Positions 1-11,607 of a stretch of DNA of 64,000 nt are shown one piece after another. Position numbers and translations under genes: made by a program. Position 1 is the first letter of the stretch. Each line of letters begins with the position of its first letter. This DNA is from Nageia nagi. Lineage: Eukaryota; Pinophyta. The notes under the pieces were generated by a model, which did no database searches, was not told where the DNA came from, and saw nothing but the letters and a program-made list of their open reading frames with translations. The stretch spans positions 17,608,001-17,672,000 of the forward strand of contig JBITNC010000002.1 of assembly GCA_050084985.1 (NCBI GenBank). The letters are read 5' to 3'.

Positions 1-2693
1 AAGATTGATGATTACTATTGAAGATAAGGGATAAATCATCATACAAACTTTTGATCTTTTATCATATGCATTTGGGATTTAGAATTTGTTCAAGATTACA
101 ATTTTATAGTTAATTGAGACTACATTAGGGTTTCTCATAGTGAAAGAAGCTATGAATATCACATTTCTTAGGACTACACTTTCAATGAAAGGAATTTCTT
201 ATGCATGAAAACAAAGTTGGAAATGATATCTTCAATTGAGGACAACCATCACATGATTGTATTCTATTTTATGGACTATCCTTCCATGGTTGAGATTGAT
301 TTGAAGTAAATTCATCTTATGATTGCATTGTTGATAATATTTCATATTGCATTTTCCATGATGGAAATGGACATAGTTGGCAAGAATACTACTGTAATAG
401 TGCTATTTGGGAAATGTTTTTGGGCCTACACTCTTGATGATGATTGAAGCAATACATGGGGTTTCACATTATGATATTTTTGGAGGTGTATTTAAGACTT
501 TTGTAGGGAAAAATACTATTGCAATTACATTTGATATTGCTAAAATGATGTTAATCAAGATAGTATCTTTTATAACAACAGTATATTTAAGGTTGATTAG
601 CACTATTATGACTATATTCTTCACAACGTTCAAGGATGCACTCTTAGAGATAGCATTTTTGGTACACTTCATGATTTATATGGTTATTTCATACATAATG
701 CCTAGAAAAAAACCTCTTTCAATGAAAGAGATTACAATTTAAGTGACTAAAGTGGTATGTTGGGTTGTATCTTTGATAACTACAACTATAGTTGTCATCT
801 CCTTTGGGAGTGAGTTTTTGATGATTAAAAGAACAACAATATTTTCCTTATTTGGAGTGACTTTGTTGCTAATTTTTAAGGAATAATTGGTTGATTTGGA
901 TATTATTTAGGATTAATTTCATTATTATAATTAAGGATGCATTCTTCATGAGAATAGATACTGCAACAACTATGACTAAGGTTCATATAGTTGTGCTTTT
1001 CATAAAGCATAAGACAACAAATAAGGTGGAGATAGTTCATGATATTGATATTTACTACCATCTAGGTAAGGGGAAGATGGTTATTGATGTGGAACTTATA
1101 TTAAAAGAAGTCTCTTGTAGTTAAGGGAACATCCTTGGGTTTGAAACTACTTTGGTGGATAATATTCCTTCTCCTCATTAGCTTATGATGCTTGGTCATG
1201 ATGGATAAATACGTATAGCCCTTGGGAATCCTTGAAGGATTTTGGAGCATCAAAATTGGTCATTCCAAATCTTGGAGATGTTTTTCCACCTTCTTAGGAA
1301 ACTTATATACCATGTTGAGGATTGGTACGATCATGGAGGGGTTACAAAAGGGTATGAATTGATCTTTGATTTTTGTGGAAGTAGTTATTTATCTTGGATT
1401 AATAAGATTATTATAAACAATTCCTTTGGAACTGCATTTATGGTGCAATTTGAGATGATCATATGGTGGATATTTATGACTATTATCACTTATAGGTCAC
1501 TTGAGGTGATACTTGTGGGAATATTCATGATTATTCTCTTTGTATGTTCTTTTGTTATCTTTTGGACAACTAGGGCAACATTTGTTGGGTGGTATACTAT
1601 CGTGTCTTAGATGATATTCATTGATGTCATATTATTTGGTTCTTGGTCTACATCTCTAATTAAATTCATTATTGCATTTTCTTCATCTTAGGTAGCAGAT
1701 TAGGGAATATCTACTATTGTGTTCTTGACATTTTGGGTTGAGTTCTTGATGTTGTTCATTGTTGATTTTCTATCATTATATTGGACTACATATTTCATAC
1801 CTATTGATGATTTTTTTGTTCCTAATAATAGGGGTTGTTAGGATGACTATTATATCTTCATTTAGAACTACAAATTTGGTATTATTTGGGTCAACTTTGG
1901 AGTTATGGACAACATCATCCTTTTTATTGTTTGAGTTTGAATGGGTGATAATAAAGGTTTTACTACATATCAAGTTTTTATTCTTTTTTATTATTGTAGT
2001 TGGATTGATGAATGAAGATGATTTTATCACATTATTTGGATCCATTTGGTCTACATTATTCCTTCCCTTAATGGAAACTCTTTGGAAGATTATATTTATC
2101 TTTATTGGTTGGAGAAGGGCTAATTTCATGATTTCTCATTTATAAGACATGAAAGATAACAATGATGTAAGTTGGGAATTCGATTTTGTAATTGAATGTG
2201 ATACTAAAATGGGTATGATATTCATAAATATTATTTCCATATTTGTATCAACATTAATGGCTAATATTCTTATGTTGGTTTGGGTGATTTACCTTTGGGC
2301 TTTTAGAGTTATGTTTACGATGGTTATACCTACACATGAGTTAGTAGATTTTATATATTCTTATAAGCATGAACTTGAATACCTTGTTATTGTTGATTGA
2401 ATTATAGCTATAAAAAGGGATTAGGATTCATCTAATATCATCCATTGGAGAACATGCTTGTGATAATATTCATTCTTCACCATTAGAATACCATCCTTTA
2501 GCATCATTTCATGGTATCAAGGTTTTGGATCCTACCTTGGCATGATGGGTATAGAAGAAACAATTTTGATGACTTTCCCTTCATTCATGATTATGTTTAT
2601 GAATATCTGAGACCTTGGGATCATAATTAGTTTCAAATTAATGAGATTGTATTGGCATTACTTGAGGACAAGCAATTTTGGGAGGGGTGGTAT
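1..2693 (+). mobile_element. 3' internal part of degenerate Ty3-gypsy-like element F
   Basis: This AT-rich stretch lies directly upstream of an LTR and ends in a purine tract (GGGAGGGGTGG, 2680-2690), the usual primer of plus-strand synthesis. The wording just before it (an ACTTGAGGACAAGC motif at about 2660) is typical of the 3' internal end of plant Ty3-gypsy elements. No gag, protease, reverse transcriptase or integrase motif is readable. The open frames of about 110-130 codons (407-742, 1242-1610, 1759-2145) are Ile/Phe-rich, have no recognisable domain, and look like chance frames in T-rich DNA. The 5' part lies outside the window. Confidence 0.55.
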
Positions 2694-3645
2694 TGTAATG
2701 TCCCAAAATTTGATGTCCCACTTATGTTTGTATTTACATTATTCCATATTATCTCTTGGAGTATTATGCTCCTCTTAAAAGCATATATATTGATATTTTT
2801 TAAACTCTAGATGTATTTTCATGTATTTAGTGCATTTGCATTATCCCTATGGGTGGGCCATCTCATTTAAGGTAAAAAAAATGCTACAGTTGAGTATGTT
2901 TGTAAGATGTCTCTCTTCTAAGGATTTTTTAGGAGTATTTTTTTATTTTATTTTATTAGAACCTCCTACTAGGGTCAGCAAACCAATTCATGATGAAAAT
3001 TATAATTTCAAGTGCACCTATATAAAGGAGAACCATATCATTATGAAGGCATTTGGATCAACGAGTAAGTGGCTTATCGCTTCTCTAGCCTTCTTATGGA
3101 TGAAAACCTACAATAGGGAGACTTATTGGAGAAAAAAATCCTCAAGGAGTGGAAAATAAGGATGAAAATACTTGATTTCTTATTGTAGATCCATTCTAAT
3201 TTCAATTGATATTTTAGTATTATGGATTTGATCTTTAAAGATTATGTGACTAGCTTGGAGAGAGGTTCATTCAACATTGGAGGATTCTTCCATAAGGCTT
3301 TAAGCCTTAGTGCAATGAGTCATGGGGTTTGAGAATTGACATCATGATATTTGTTCATGTGATCCAAACATTAGTTCTCTTGGTCCATACTTCATCACTT
3401 TATGAAATATTTGCTTATTATTGATTAAAACTAGTTTCTTTTGTACATGGAGATATTTGGTGTTCAATTATGAATTTGGTGTCTCTTGTGCATGAAATTT
3501 TTAGTTTGGTTTAAGTTATAAAATATTATGTAATTAATGGTGTATAAACAAGTTTTCTTAAATTTAAAGTAACACACTAAATGCATAATTGGCAAATCTA
3601 AAATTCAATGAATAATTCATGCTTTTTCTAGTTTGGTTCATTACA
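2694..3645 (+). repeat. 3' LTR of element F
   Basis: The LTR begins TGTAATG immediately after the purine tract and ends CATTACA, so the two ends form a perfect 7-bp inverted pair enclosing 952 bp. A TATA-like CTATATAAAG lies near 3018-3027, a sensible promoter place inside an LTR. Sequence of repeat T starts directly after it (CAAAGTGGATG), which supports the right-hand boundary. The partner LTR is not in the window, so the target duplication cannot be checked. Confidence 0.6.
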
Positions 3646-4012
3646 CAAAGTGGATGTATTGGGAATTGCTTTAATAGATACTAATGTTGATATTTTGGTA
3701 CCAATATTGATTTGCTTTCCATTATTTCATAGATACCAATATGTATTTATTGGCCACTATTTTACAAATACTAATATTTATGTATTAGCAATTGTTTTAC
3801 AAATACCAATATAGATTTATTGGTCACTTTTTTTAAAGATACTAATGTGGATGTATTGATCATTGTTGATAGGTACTAGTATATATTTATTGCCCACTAT
3901 TTCATAGATACCAGTGCTTATATATTTGATGACTATTCTAGTAGATACCAATGTTGATATGGTAGGAAACTAGTTAAGAAGGAAGCAATCAAAGGAGATT
4001 CATCCTTATTTT
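3646..4012 (+). repeat. Repeat T copy 1, left part with 35-bp tandem units
   Basis: The tandem array is built from diverged units of about 35 bp, each containing AGATACCAATATGGATTTAT-like wording followed by a 'tattggccactatttcat'-like half. It ends in a unique tail (GGAAACTAGTTAAGAAGGAA, about 3964). The same array and tail recur at 16665-17035. Copy 1 is interrupted at 4012 by element B and resumes at 15023. Confidence 0.7.
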
Positions 4013-5539
4013 TGATGAGCCTAAATATTGGCTCAATGTGATCCTATGTGGACCCTTGATTTCCAACCACTAATGCTACTCAAAATCTACCAAACATTAC
4101 CTAGGAGAGGGATGTTTTATTCCAAGCTCCAGATGTCAACCAAAAATGCTCAAAGTAACCCAACGACCAAGTGTTAAAGTAACAATGAAAGCTAGAAACC
4201 CAACATCTAATCTAGTATAGTATAACTAGCACAATAACCTAAGAAATGCATAATGAAATAGTAATGGCATAATAACTCAAGAAAACAACTCAATGTCTCA
4301 AGTAATAATGCATAATTAATGTGTAAAATTCTTAATAATATAAAGATATCCAACACCCAAGTATAACAAGCCAAATACAGCATGAAATATACAAATAACA
4401 ATATAATGACAAAATATGTAATTATATTTGAATATGGAATGGGATGAATCTCAATTACAATGAAGATTGATGCTCCAAATATTAGTATACATAGTGTGAA
4501 GATGCATGCACCAAGACTTCCTTCTCCAACAGCTTAAGTGGGATATCAAAGATCCACTAGTAGTATTTTGATATTTCAAGGGTAATGCCAACACCCTTCA
4601 AATAGCTAGTTGTCAACTTAAGTTACACCAACCCCCAAGCATATTCCCACATAATTCTTGTACTGCACTCCACTATAGTTACCTCACTCCAAACAAATGG
4701 AATTTTGGAAGAGCCACATCCTAACCAAGAAGAATAAGTAATAATAAGAATCAGATATATTTTTCTTCTAGGAATATTCCTTTTATAATGGAGGTAACTT
4801 CATCATTAATTTTGTGTTGGTATTAATGTAATCTCATCCAACAATGTCCAAGGGTTATTTGTGTGCTCTCCATATCCAAATCTTAATATGAGATACCTTT
4901 GGATGGGTGTAATCACATCCAAGGGTCAAAAATACTAATGTTGGGTTGTGAGGAACTTGCATACATCTCGGGATACCAAATTACAAGATCCAAGGGCTTA
5001 GATATGCAACATCTCATTAATGAGGATAATATTGTATTTATAATCATAAATATGCCTTCATATCAATATTACATAAATATTGATTTTTCTCATATATATT
5101 AAAAATATCACTGACTCCTAATTGCTCTAAAATACCAAACATCCCATAATTAGAGTAAATATAAACATCCAAGTGGAACTTACACAAATAATAGGGCCAT
5201 TTATTAAAAACATTAAAATTGCTCCTAACTAAATGTGAATCATACCTAAATTAGTAATATAACTATTGCACATCCCTAGAGGAGGTACATCACTCCCAAA
5301 TGAGAGAGAATTATAGATTCCTATAGATGCATGATATGAGAAAACTAGTTTGATAGGTGAACTTCCAAATGCTATAGCTTCTTTGTTTATTAATGAAAAC
5401 ATGTCATGTAACTTGTTAAAATGAATTGTATGAGATTATATATCCATTCCAAGTGATAAATCAACCATTCCTGGCTTGTGGAAAATGAAATCTACTCAAG
5501 GATGAAAATGAGTTGGAAGCTCAAAATGGGGACATTACA
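4013..5539 (-). repeat. 3' LTR of element B
   Basis: This is the partner of 13520-15022. On the plus strand it starts TGATGAGCCTAAATATTGG and ends GGGGACATTACA, so on the element strand it reads TGTAATGTCCCC...TCA. It differs from its partner by many substitutions and indels along its length, so the insertion is old. The 67-codon frame at 4899-5102 and the 64-codon frame at 4207-4401 lie within it and are not regarded as genes. Confidence 0.75.
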
Positions 5540-7006
5540 ATACCACCCCTCTAAAATTACTTATCCTCAAACAATATCAACACCTTCTTATCAGCCCTTA
5601 TGTTGGACCAACTATGATCCTAGGGTCCCATGCTAATGAATGAGTGATTTCACCATGTTATATTATGAACACATTGTGTCGATGTTGTACTTACTTTTCC
5701 TTAGTAAAAATGATTTGGAGTGTGATATCATAATCCATACATCTCATAATTTCAATTATGAATCTTTCTTGCTAAGGTGGTGCTTTCTTATTTATGGTGT
5801 CCAAATTTGGTAATAGTATAGAGTCACCATTAATATTTTTTTGTACTTCAATATCTTTCCATACCAACTAGTTCTCATTGTTGCCTTTAACCTGGAGTCT
5901 TTTCTGCCAAGTCTTCTTGGTATTGAGGATGAGTGTAAGAGTAAAAATGTGTAGTATCACCTTTTTCCAATTTTCTTTGTACTTAATTACATAATAAGTC
6001 TACTAAAGCTTTCTTATAAAACTCTTTTTTCTTAACTATGGGAATTCTCATGTAATGGGCATCCCTTAATATCTTACTGATCAACTTGTCCTTGACTGTT
6101 GTTTCATGTATGATGTATAGTGGGATACCATCATGCTCATATTCTTCCTATGTTATTTCCCACACACCTCTTATAGAAATAGTCTTTGGATTTTTAAATA
6201 TTGTATATTCATGTTGGTAGCCTCATATATGAATAGAAATGGAGTATGGTAATACATAAAATTCTTTAATATCTCAAATATGAGTATTCCTTCAAATGTA
6301 ATCTTTGAAACTAGTTCATTATGGGATACTAGTGTATTGGAATCCTTTTTCAAATTTTCTCAAAGTTTTCTTCTTTCTACTATTTTGAATGGTTAAATGT
6401 GTGCCCTCTAGTCATTACTATGGATATGAAAATTCTTGTGCAACATCCTTCTAGTGTACAAGCCTTGTTCATAGCTAGTAATGCCAAGTAGTAGGCTCAT
6501 GGTAATGAAAGTGACTATATGACATGTGTCAACAAACTCTTTTGAGTTAATAGGTCAGCCATCAACCTTCTTTGTGAAGCCATCCAATAGAGGGATGACA
6601 TTAGTAAACACCTCCACTAAAGTAAGTTCTTTTGTGGCCTCAAAATAAGTCTTAGTGACCAGCAATGCATGAGTTCCATCTACCATTATTCCATCCTTAG
6701 GGATTCCCCTTAGTGTTGTTTTCCCTCATACTATTTCACATGGATTTGAATGTGTATTCCATATGGTATTAAGTGTGAGAGCAATCATTTTAATAGAAAT
6801 TTCTAGGATTTTCCAAAGATTAGCCTTATTTGCCCCAAAATCCTTTTCTATGTGGTCCAAAATGTTATTTACCATCCCATACTTTTATCTCATAATTTCC
6901 ATTTCTTTCATTTGGAACTACTAGAAATTCTTTTCAAGACTTCATATCTTCAAAATATGTTACTAACTTAGATGAATTTGTTGTGTCTACCATGTGTTCC
7001 CTTGTT
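5540..7006 (-). mobile_element. Element B internal region, 3' portion
   Basis: This is non-coding DNA between the 3' LTR of B and the nested element A. Its LTR-proximal end is a pyrimidine run on the plus strand (ATACCACCCCTC, 5540-5551), which is the polypurine tract of B on its own strand. No domain-bearing frame was found; the 60-codon frame at 6171-6353 is not supported. Confidence 0.5.
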
Positions 7007-7011
7007 GTTTC
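7007..7011. other. Target-site duplication GTTTC, left copy
   Basis: The pentamer GTTTC directly precedes the left end of element A and is repeated at 11603-11607 directly after its right end. Confidence 0.65.
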
Positions 7012-7455
7012 TAATGGAATTGAAGGATTCCATATAACCAAGATCTCCTTGGAGTTTCTTCAATAAGAATTTGATATTCATCCACCTAGCAAAGGTAAGA
7101 AACAATCAGATAAAAAATAACAAATGATGTATAGTGGTTTCTCCATCTCTTGGGAGTACATCTACTTTGAACCATCATTCTATTACTTTCTCAGAAGATA
7201 ATTCTCCTACAAATTCTTAAGACAAGCATTACTATGCTTGATCAAGTTACATAATGAGAGGATTACCTCTTTATTTATAAGAACTAACCCACCCTTTAAA
7301 CTTTCTTTTACTTAAGGGTAAGCTTAAAGGTGTTTCTATTTTATTCCCTTAATGCTTTAAGGTATCTAAAGATACTTTAAGCATTAAGTGAATTTACATT
7401 AAAGAGACATATTACATAATAAATATTACATAGTATTACATTATAATTTCCAACA
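7012..7455 (-). repeat. 3' LTR of element A
   Basis: On its own strand it begins TGTTGGAAATTATAATG, directly after the purine tract GAAAGGGAG (rc near 7456-7465), and ends CCATTA next to the GTTTC duplication. It contains a long imperfect palindrome at 7343-7393. It shares the promoter-proximal phrase 'agtggtt...ccatct...gagtacatc' with the C-family LTRs. Confidence 0.8.
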
Positions 7456-8227
7456 CTCCCTTTCAATGTAAAATTAGGTAGAGAATCAAAAAGATAAATA
7501 AAGAGAAAGTAAGAGAGAGTTCTCCTCCAAGAGATATAAGTGGAGATGAGAACTTTTTACATCTTTGAGAAAGTAATAGAATATAGATGGTTCTACAATG
7601 GATCAACTACTTAACCATTTTAACAAATGGTTTTACAATACAATAATTAATAAAAAAAATGGTTTCTTTGTATAAGAGTATTCATTCAATAACATGTTGA
7701 CATGAAAAGCGTCCATGAGCTTGCATACCCAAAGTAACTTGCAATCTCAAGAAGAACCTGCAAGCTACAAGTAGCTCAAAAAATAAGATTAACTAGATAT
7801 ATCATATATACATATATAAGATAGATTTTATCCATAAATTGATCAAATATAGCAAGTCATCACATATGTAGAATCAACCAAGTGATATTAATGCATTCTC
7901 AACCAATGATATAAAAAATATCATCAATCTTTATCAAAAACAAAATTGATTTTTAATTTTTGTGTTTGTTTATTTTATGTCATTATTCTATATTTGTTTA
8001 TGGTATATGAAGATGTCATCATAACATAATATTTCATAATTTAATTCTCCCTCTTGATAACAATTTCACCAAAGAAATACTTATGTGACCATGTTAACTT
8101 AACCATGTCATAAATGATCAAAAAATAATAGAACTAAACCATAAGTTTAGATTTTTAAGCCACACATGCAAACTTGACCAAACACAAAGTTAAGACTTAC
8201 AAAGCATAAACCACATATTAAATAAAA

Positions 8228-8571
8228 TTGACTTTACCAAGATTGAGCTAAGATGACACAATAAATAAATTTGACTTTACCAAGAGTGAGTCAAGATGCC
8301 ACAATAAATAAACTTAACTTTACCAAGAGTGAGTCAAGATGCCATAATAAATAAACTTGACTTTACCAAGAGTGAGTCAATATGCCACAATAAATAAACT
8401 TGACTTTACTAAGAGTGAGTCAAGATGCCATAATAAGTAAACTTGACTTTACCAAGAGTGAGTCAAGATGCCATAATAAATAAACTTGACTTTACCAAGA
8501 GTGAGTCAAGATTCCCCAACAAATAAACTTGACTTTACCAAAAGTGAGTCAAAATGCCATCATAACCATGA
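8228..8571 (-). repeat. 43-bp tandem repeat inside element A
   Basis: About eight consecutive copies of a 43-bp unit are present. On the plus strand each begins TTGACTTTACCAAGAGTGAG, continues TCAAGATGCC, and closes with an AT-rich ATAATAAATAAAC segment. Copies are well conserved in the middle of the array and drift at its left edge. The unit length is not a multiple of three and the array carries stops, so it is not coding. Confidence 0.85.
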
Positions 8572-9199
8572 TACTAGTTAAGATGAATATGATGGAAAAA
8601 TATAGCATTCATCCAACAAGGATGCAATTTTCTATCAAAGATTGTAATGTAAGAGAAGGGAAAACCTTTTTAACTATTGCAACATTCAACAATCACAGAG
8701 AAGGTCAAACCTTTTTAACCACTCCAAGAATGTAGTTATGGAGAAAGGCAAACTTTTTTAACTACTCCATACACTACAAGAAGCAATGTGTCAAACAATA
8801 CATCGTCATGGATCTAAATTTCCAACATGGAAGTAAAATATGGCAAAATAGTGCCCTATAAGTCATCAAAAATATGCCAAGCCAATACTTATAGTCACAA
8901 CCCTCTTAAATATGAAGTAAGCATTACTTCACTCCTTCTTAAGGATAAATTTATCAACAAAGTCTTATTTTGATGGACAATAAACATAAAGTCCCATCAA
9001 AAATTTACGTTTTGATAAAAAGATGCTTGGATTTTATATTTTTTCTAGCAATGTGGCACAATCTATCAACATGGATATTCTTCCAAAAATATAAAATTAT
9101 ACTTAGATTTTACTCCCCCTTATGGGTAACTTCATAAAAAATTGAAGCATATTACAAAAAACTACACATGTAGAGAGGAATGTACATTTTTCAAAGGTT

Positions 9200-11128
9200 C
9201 TTGTACACTTCCTTTCCAAAGCAAGGTTAATATTGCATTATCAATATCCTCAATAAGACTTGTGAAAAAAGTTTAAAAAATTTTCCCTCCAACAAGTATA
9301 TTAATCAAAGTGCACAAGTAAAAAAATTTAAGGATTAATGCAAAACAATTCCAATGTTGAATAAGTTTACAAACTCTACTCCAACATGAATATGTGTACA
9401 CAAATAAAAATTTCATCCGACTAGGATAAAAATAATGTGCATAATTAATGAGGATAAAAATGTTTGAAGAAAGCTTACACAAACTTTTACTTCAAACAAT
9501 GTGCATAGCATTATTATTTTGGAAGTTCAAAAACTTTCATATTAACCATTGATATAACAAATGCCAATTCATAGTTCAATGCACATAATAAATCTTTATG
9601 CAATATAAATTAATCCTAATTTGCAACCAAAGGATAGTGCATAAAAATTAGACAAATTTTCATAATGCATATTCACAAGTTTTCATTTTAACATTGTGCA
9701 AATTTAATTATCAATATATTGGATATTATCAATTAATATTATCAATTAAATTGATTTTATATGTCCAACATTAAAAGAAATTGCAATACTTGCAAAAAAA
9801 TGATTGCATAATATTGGTTGCAATTAATTGCTTTGTAAATTAACTTTGATCATTTTCTTTAAAAAAATACCAAACAAGGCATATGATTTGCAAATTATCA
9901 TAGTCTTTTACCTTAAAAATTTATCCAAAAACTTTAAGAAAAGATTTTGATACTTATCAAATACTATATTTGTAACATTATTACTTAAAAAAGCTATTAA
10001 AGCTATTAAAAAATATATCAAAGTTATAATTTTCAAATAGGATTTAGAAAAATTAAGAAAGATCACATTCCTTTTCATGAAGTGGGAAAACAAAATTTTG
10101 CACATGGTAAGTTTAACCAACTAGTGTCAAAATACTTTACCAAAAAATTAAAAATTGATGTTAACACTTACTAGCACATGGCAAAAATCGGTAAATATAG
10201 GATAATTCAATAGGATTGTTTACTTTCTAGAAAACCATGTCCCATTTACTTTTTTTAGAAAAATTTCATATCCCATGTGCTAAAAATGGGTAACATGCCC
10301 CTTTTTTAAAACATTCCCCCTTTTTAAAATCCTTTACTTTTTCTTTTTCAAAAAAAAAAAACTTACCTCTTTTGTTGTTGTTTTTCTTAAAAGGATTCTC
10401 GCTGAAATTATATTAGAGAAAATAAAAGGCTAGTGCAAACTTATTATGCATTTGAATTGCCTTCTTTAAAAAAAAAAAAAATTCTCCCTTATTTTTTTAA
10501 TAGGTTGTGCATGCATGCAATAATGCATGTTTTTTTTTCTCATGCATGCAATAATGCATGCTTCTTCTTTTTAAATTGCAATTAAAAAAAAATGCAACTA
10601 AAAAAAATAATAGACTTTTTTCTATTTTTTTAAAATAAATTTTGCATGGAACCAAATTGCATGCAACCAGATTTGGTATGCAACCAGATTTTGCATGCAT
10701 GAAATCATGCATGCACATTAATTTTTAAAAACTTATTGTAAAAAAATTATGCAATAGCATTATACCAGTGTTGTAAAAATAAAATAAAAAAATTGCAAGA
10801 CTTTTAACCTTTTCTACACTAAATAGAAACTTGCAATTTGAAGCTATAACAACTCATTTTAAGCAAATTTCTTTAAAATTTGCATATTATTACTACACAT
10901 TAAGCAATTTGATTGAAAAATTGCAACTAACAAATTGTTAGAAAAAAAATAATCCATAGTAAAAATTGAACTAACATGTTCTTTAATCAAATTTTGCTAG
11001 ATTGCAATAAAAGCAAAAAATCTGACAAGAAGAGGTAGATTATACCTTCAAACCTTTTTACCTCAACATTTGATGGACAGAGAAGAGGAATGGACCTTCA
11101 AGGTTATTGAAGCAGAGACTCCAAGAAT
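9200..11128 (-). other. Element A leader region, poly-A/T and CATGCATG-rich
   Basis: This non-coding leader is full of A and T runs. Between about 10504 and 10715 it carries many GCATGCA/CATGCATG palindromes (10510, 10538, 10552, 10693, 10705 regions). The 73-codon frame at 10497-10718 merely translates this repetitive stretch. No gene is supported here. Confidence 0.5.
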
Positions 11129-11141
11129 GGATCTGATACCA
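11129..11141 (-). promoter_or_regulatory. Primer binding site of element A
   Basis: On the minus strand the bases read TGGTATCAGATCC. The first ten match the complement of the plant initiator-Met tRNA 3' end (TGGTATCAGAGC). The site is separated from the 5' LTR by 2 bp, the same spacing as in C1 and C2. Confidence 0.85.
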
Positions 11142-11143
11142 CT

Positions 11144-11602
11144 TTATGGAATTGAAGGATTCCATATAACCAAGATCTCCTTGGAGTTTTTTCAACAAAA
11201 ATGTGCCATTCATCTATCTAGCAAAGGCAAGAAACAATCACACAAAAGATAACACATTATGTATAGTGGTTCGTCCATATTTTGGGAGTACATCCACTTT
11301 GAACTATCATTCTATTACTTTCTTAGAAGATAACTCTCCTACAAATTCTCAAGACAAGCATTACCATGCTTGATCAAGTTTGATCAAGTTCCATAATGAG
11401 AAGAGTACCTCTCTATTTATAAAAACTAACCCACCCTTTAACCTTCCTTTTACCCAAGGGTAAGATTAAAGGTGTTTATATATTTATTCCTCTTTCTATT
11501 TTTATTCCCTTAATGCTTTAAGGTATCTAAATATACTTTAATCATTAAGTGAATTTACATTAAAGAAAAATATTACATAATATTACATTACAATTTCCAA
11601 CA
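11144..11602 (-). repeat. 5' LTR of element A
   Basis: It is similar to 7012-7455 over its whole length, with a few short indels, including a local duplication of TTTGATCAAG near 11375. It contains the palindrome at 11504-11554 and is followed outward by the GTTTC target duplication. Confidence 0.8.
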
Positions 11603-11607
11603 GTTTC

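Larger units (their letters stand above)
7012..11602 (-). mobile_element. Non-autonomous LTR element A, related to copia elements C1/C2
   Basis: Two LTRs (7012-7455 and 11144-11602) flank about 3.7 kb without gag-pol. A 5-bp direct repeat GTTTC lies immediately outside both ends (7007-7011 and 11603-11607), the expected target duplication. A primer site for initiator-Met tRNA (rc TGGTATCAGATCC) lies 2 bp inside the 5' LTR. The primer-proximal leader resembles that of copia element C2 (wording near 11040-11128 matches 50480-50561). The 3' spacer shares phrases with C1/C2: AATATGCCAAGCCAATACT near 8873 and CTTGCAATCTCAAG near 7739. A is therefore most simply a gag-pol-less derivative of this copia family, needing proteins from an autonomous relative. 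Confidence 0.8.

Noticed and set aside
407-2400. Series of open frames of 77-128 codons on the plus strand
   Set aside because: They are Ile/Phe/Leu-rich in T-rich DNA, shadowed by frames on the other strand (469-672, 1776-2129), and sit in the 3' non-coding part of an LTR element. No domain.
8228-8571. Regularly spaced repeats resembling a CRISPR array
   Set aside because: The 43-bp units are directly contiguous with no unique spacers, and the window is from a plant nucleus.
10497-10718. 73-codon minus frame rich in Met, His, Cys and Ala
   Set aside because: It is a translation of CATGCATG repeats, not a protein gene.
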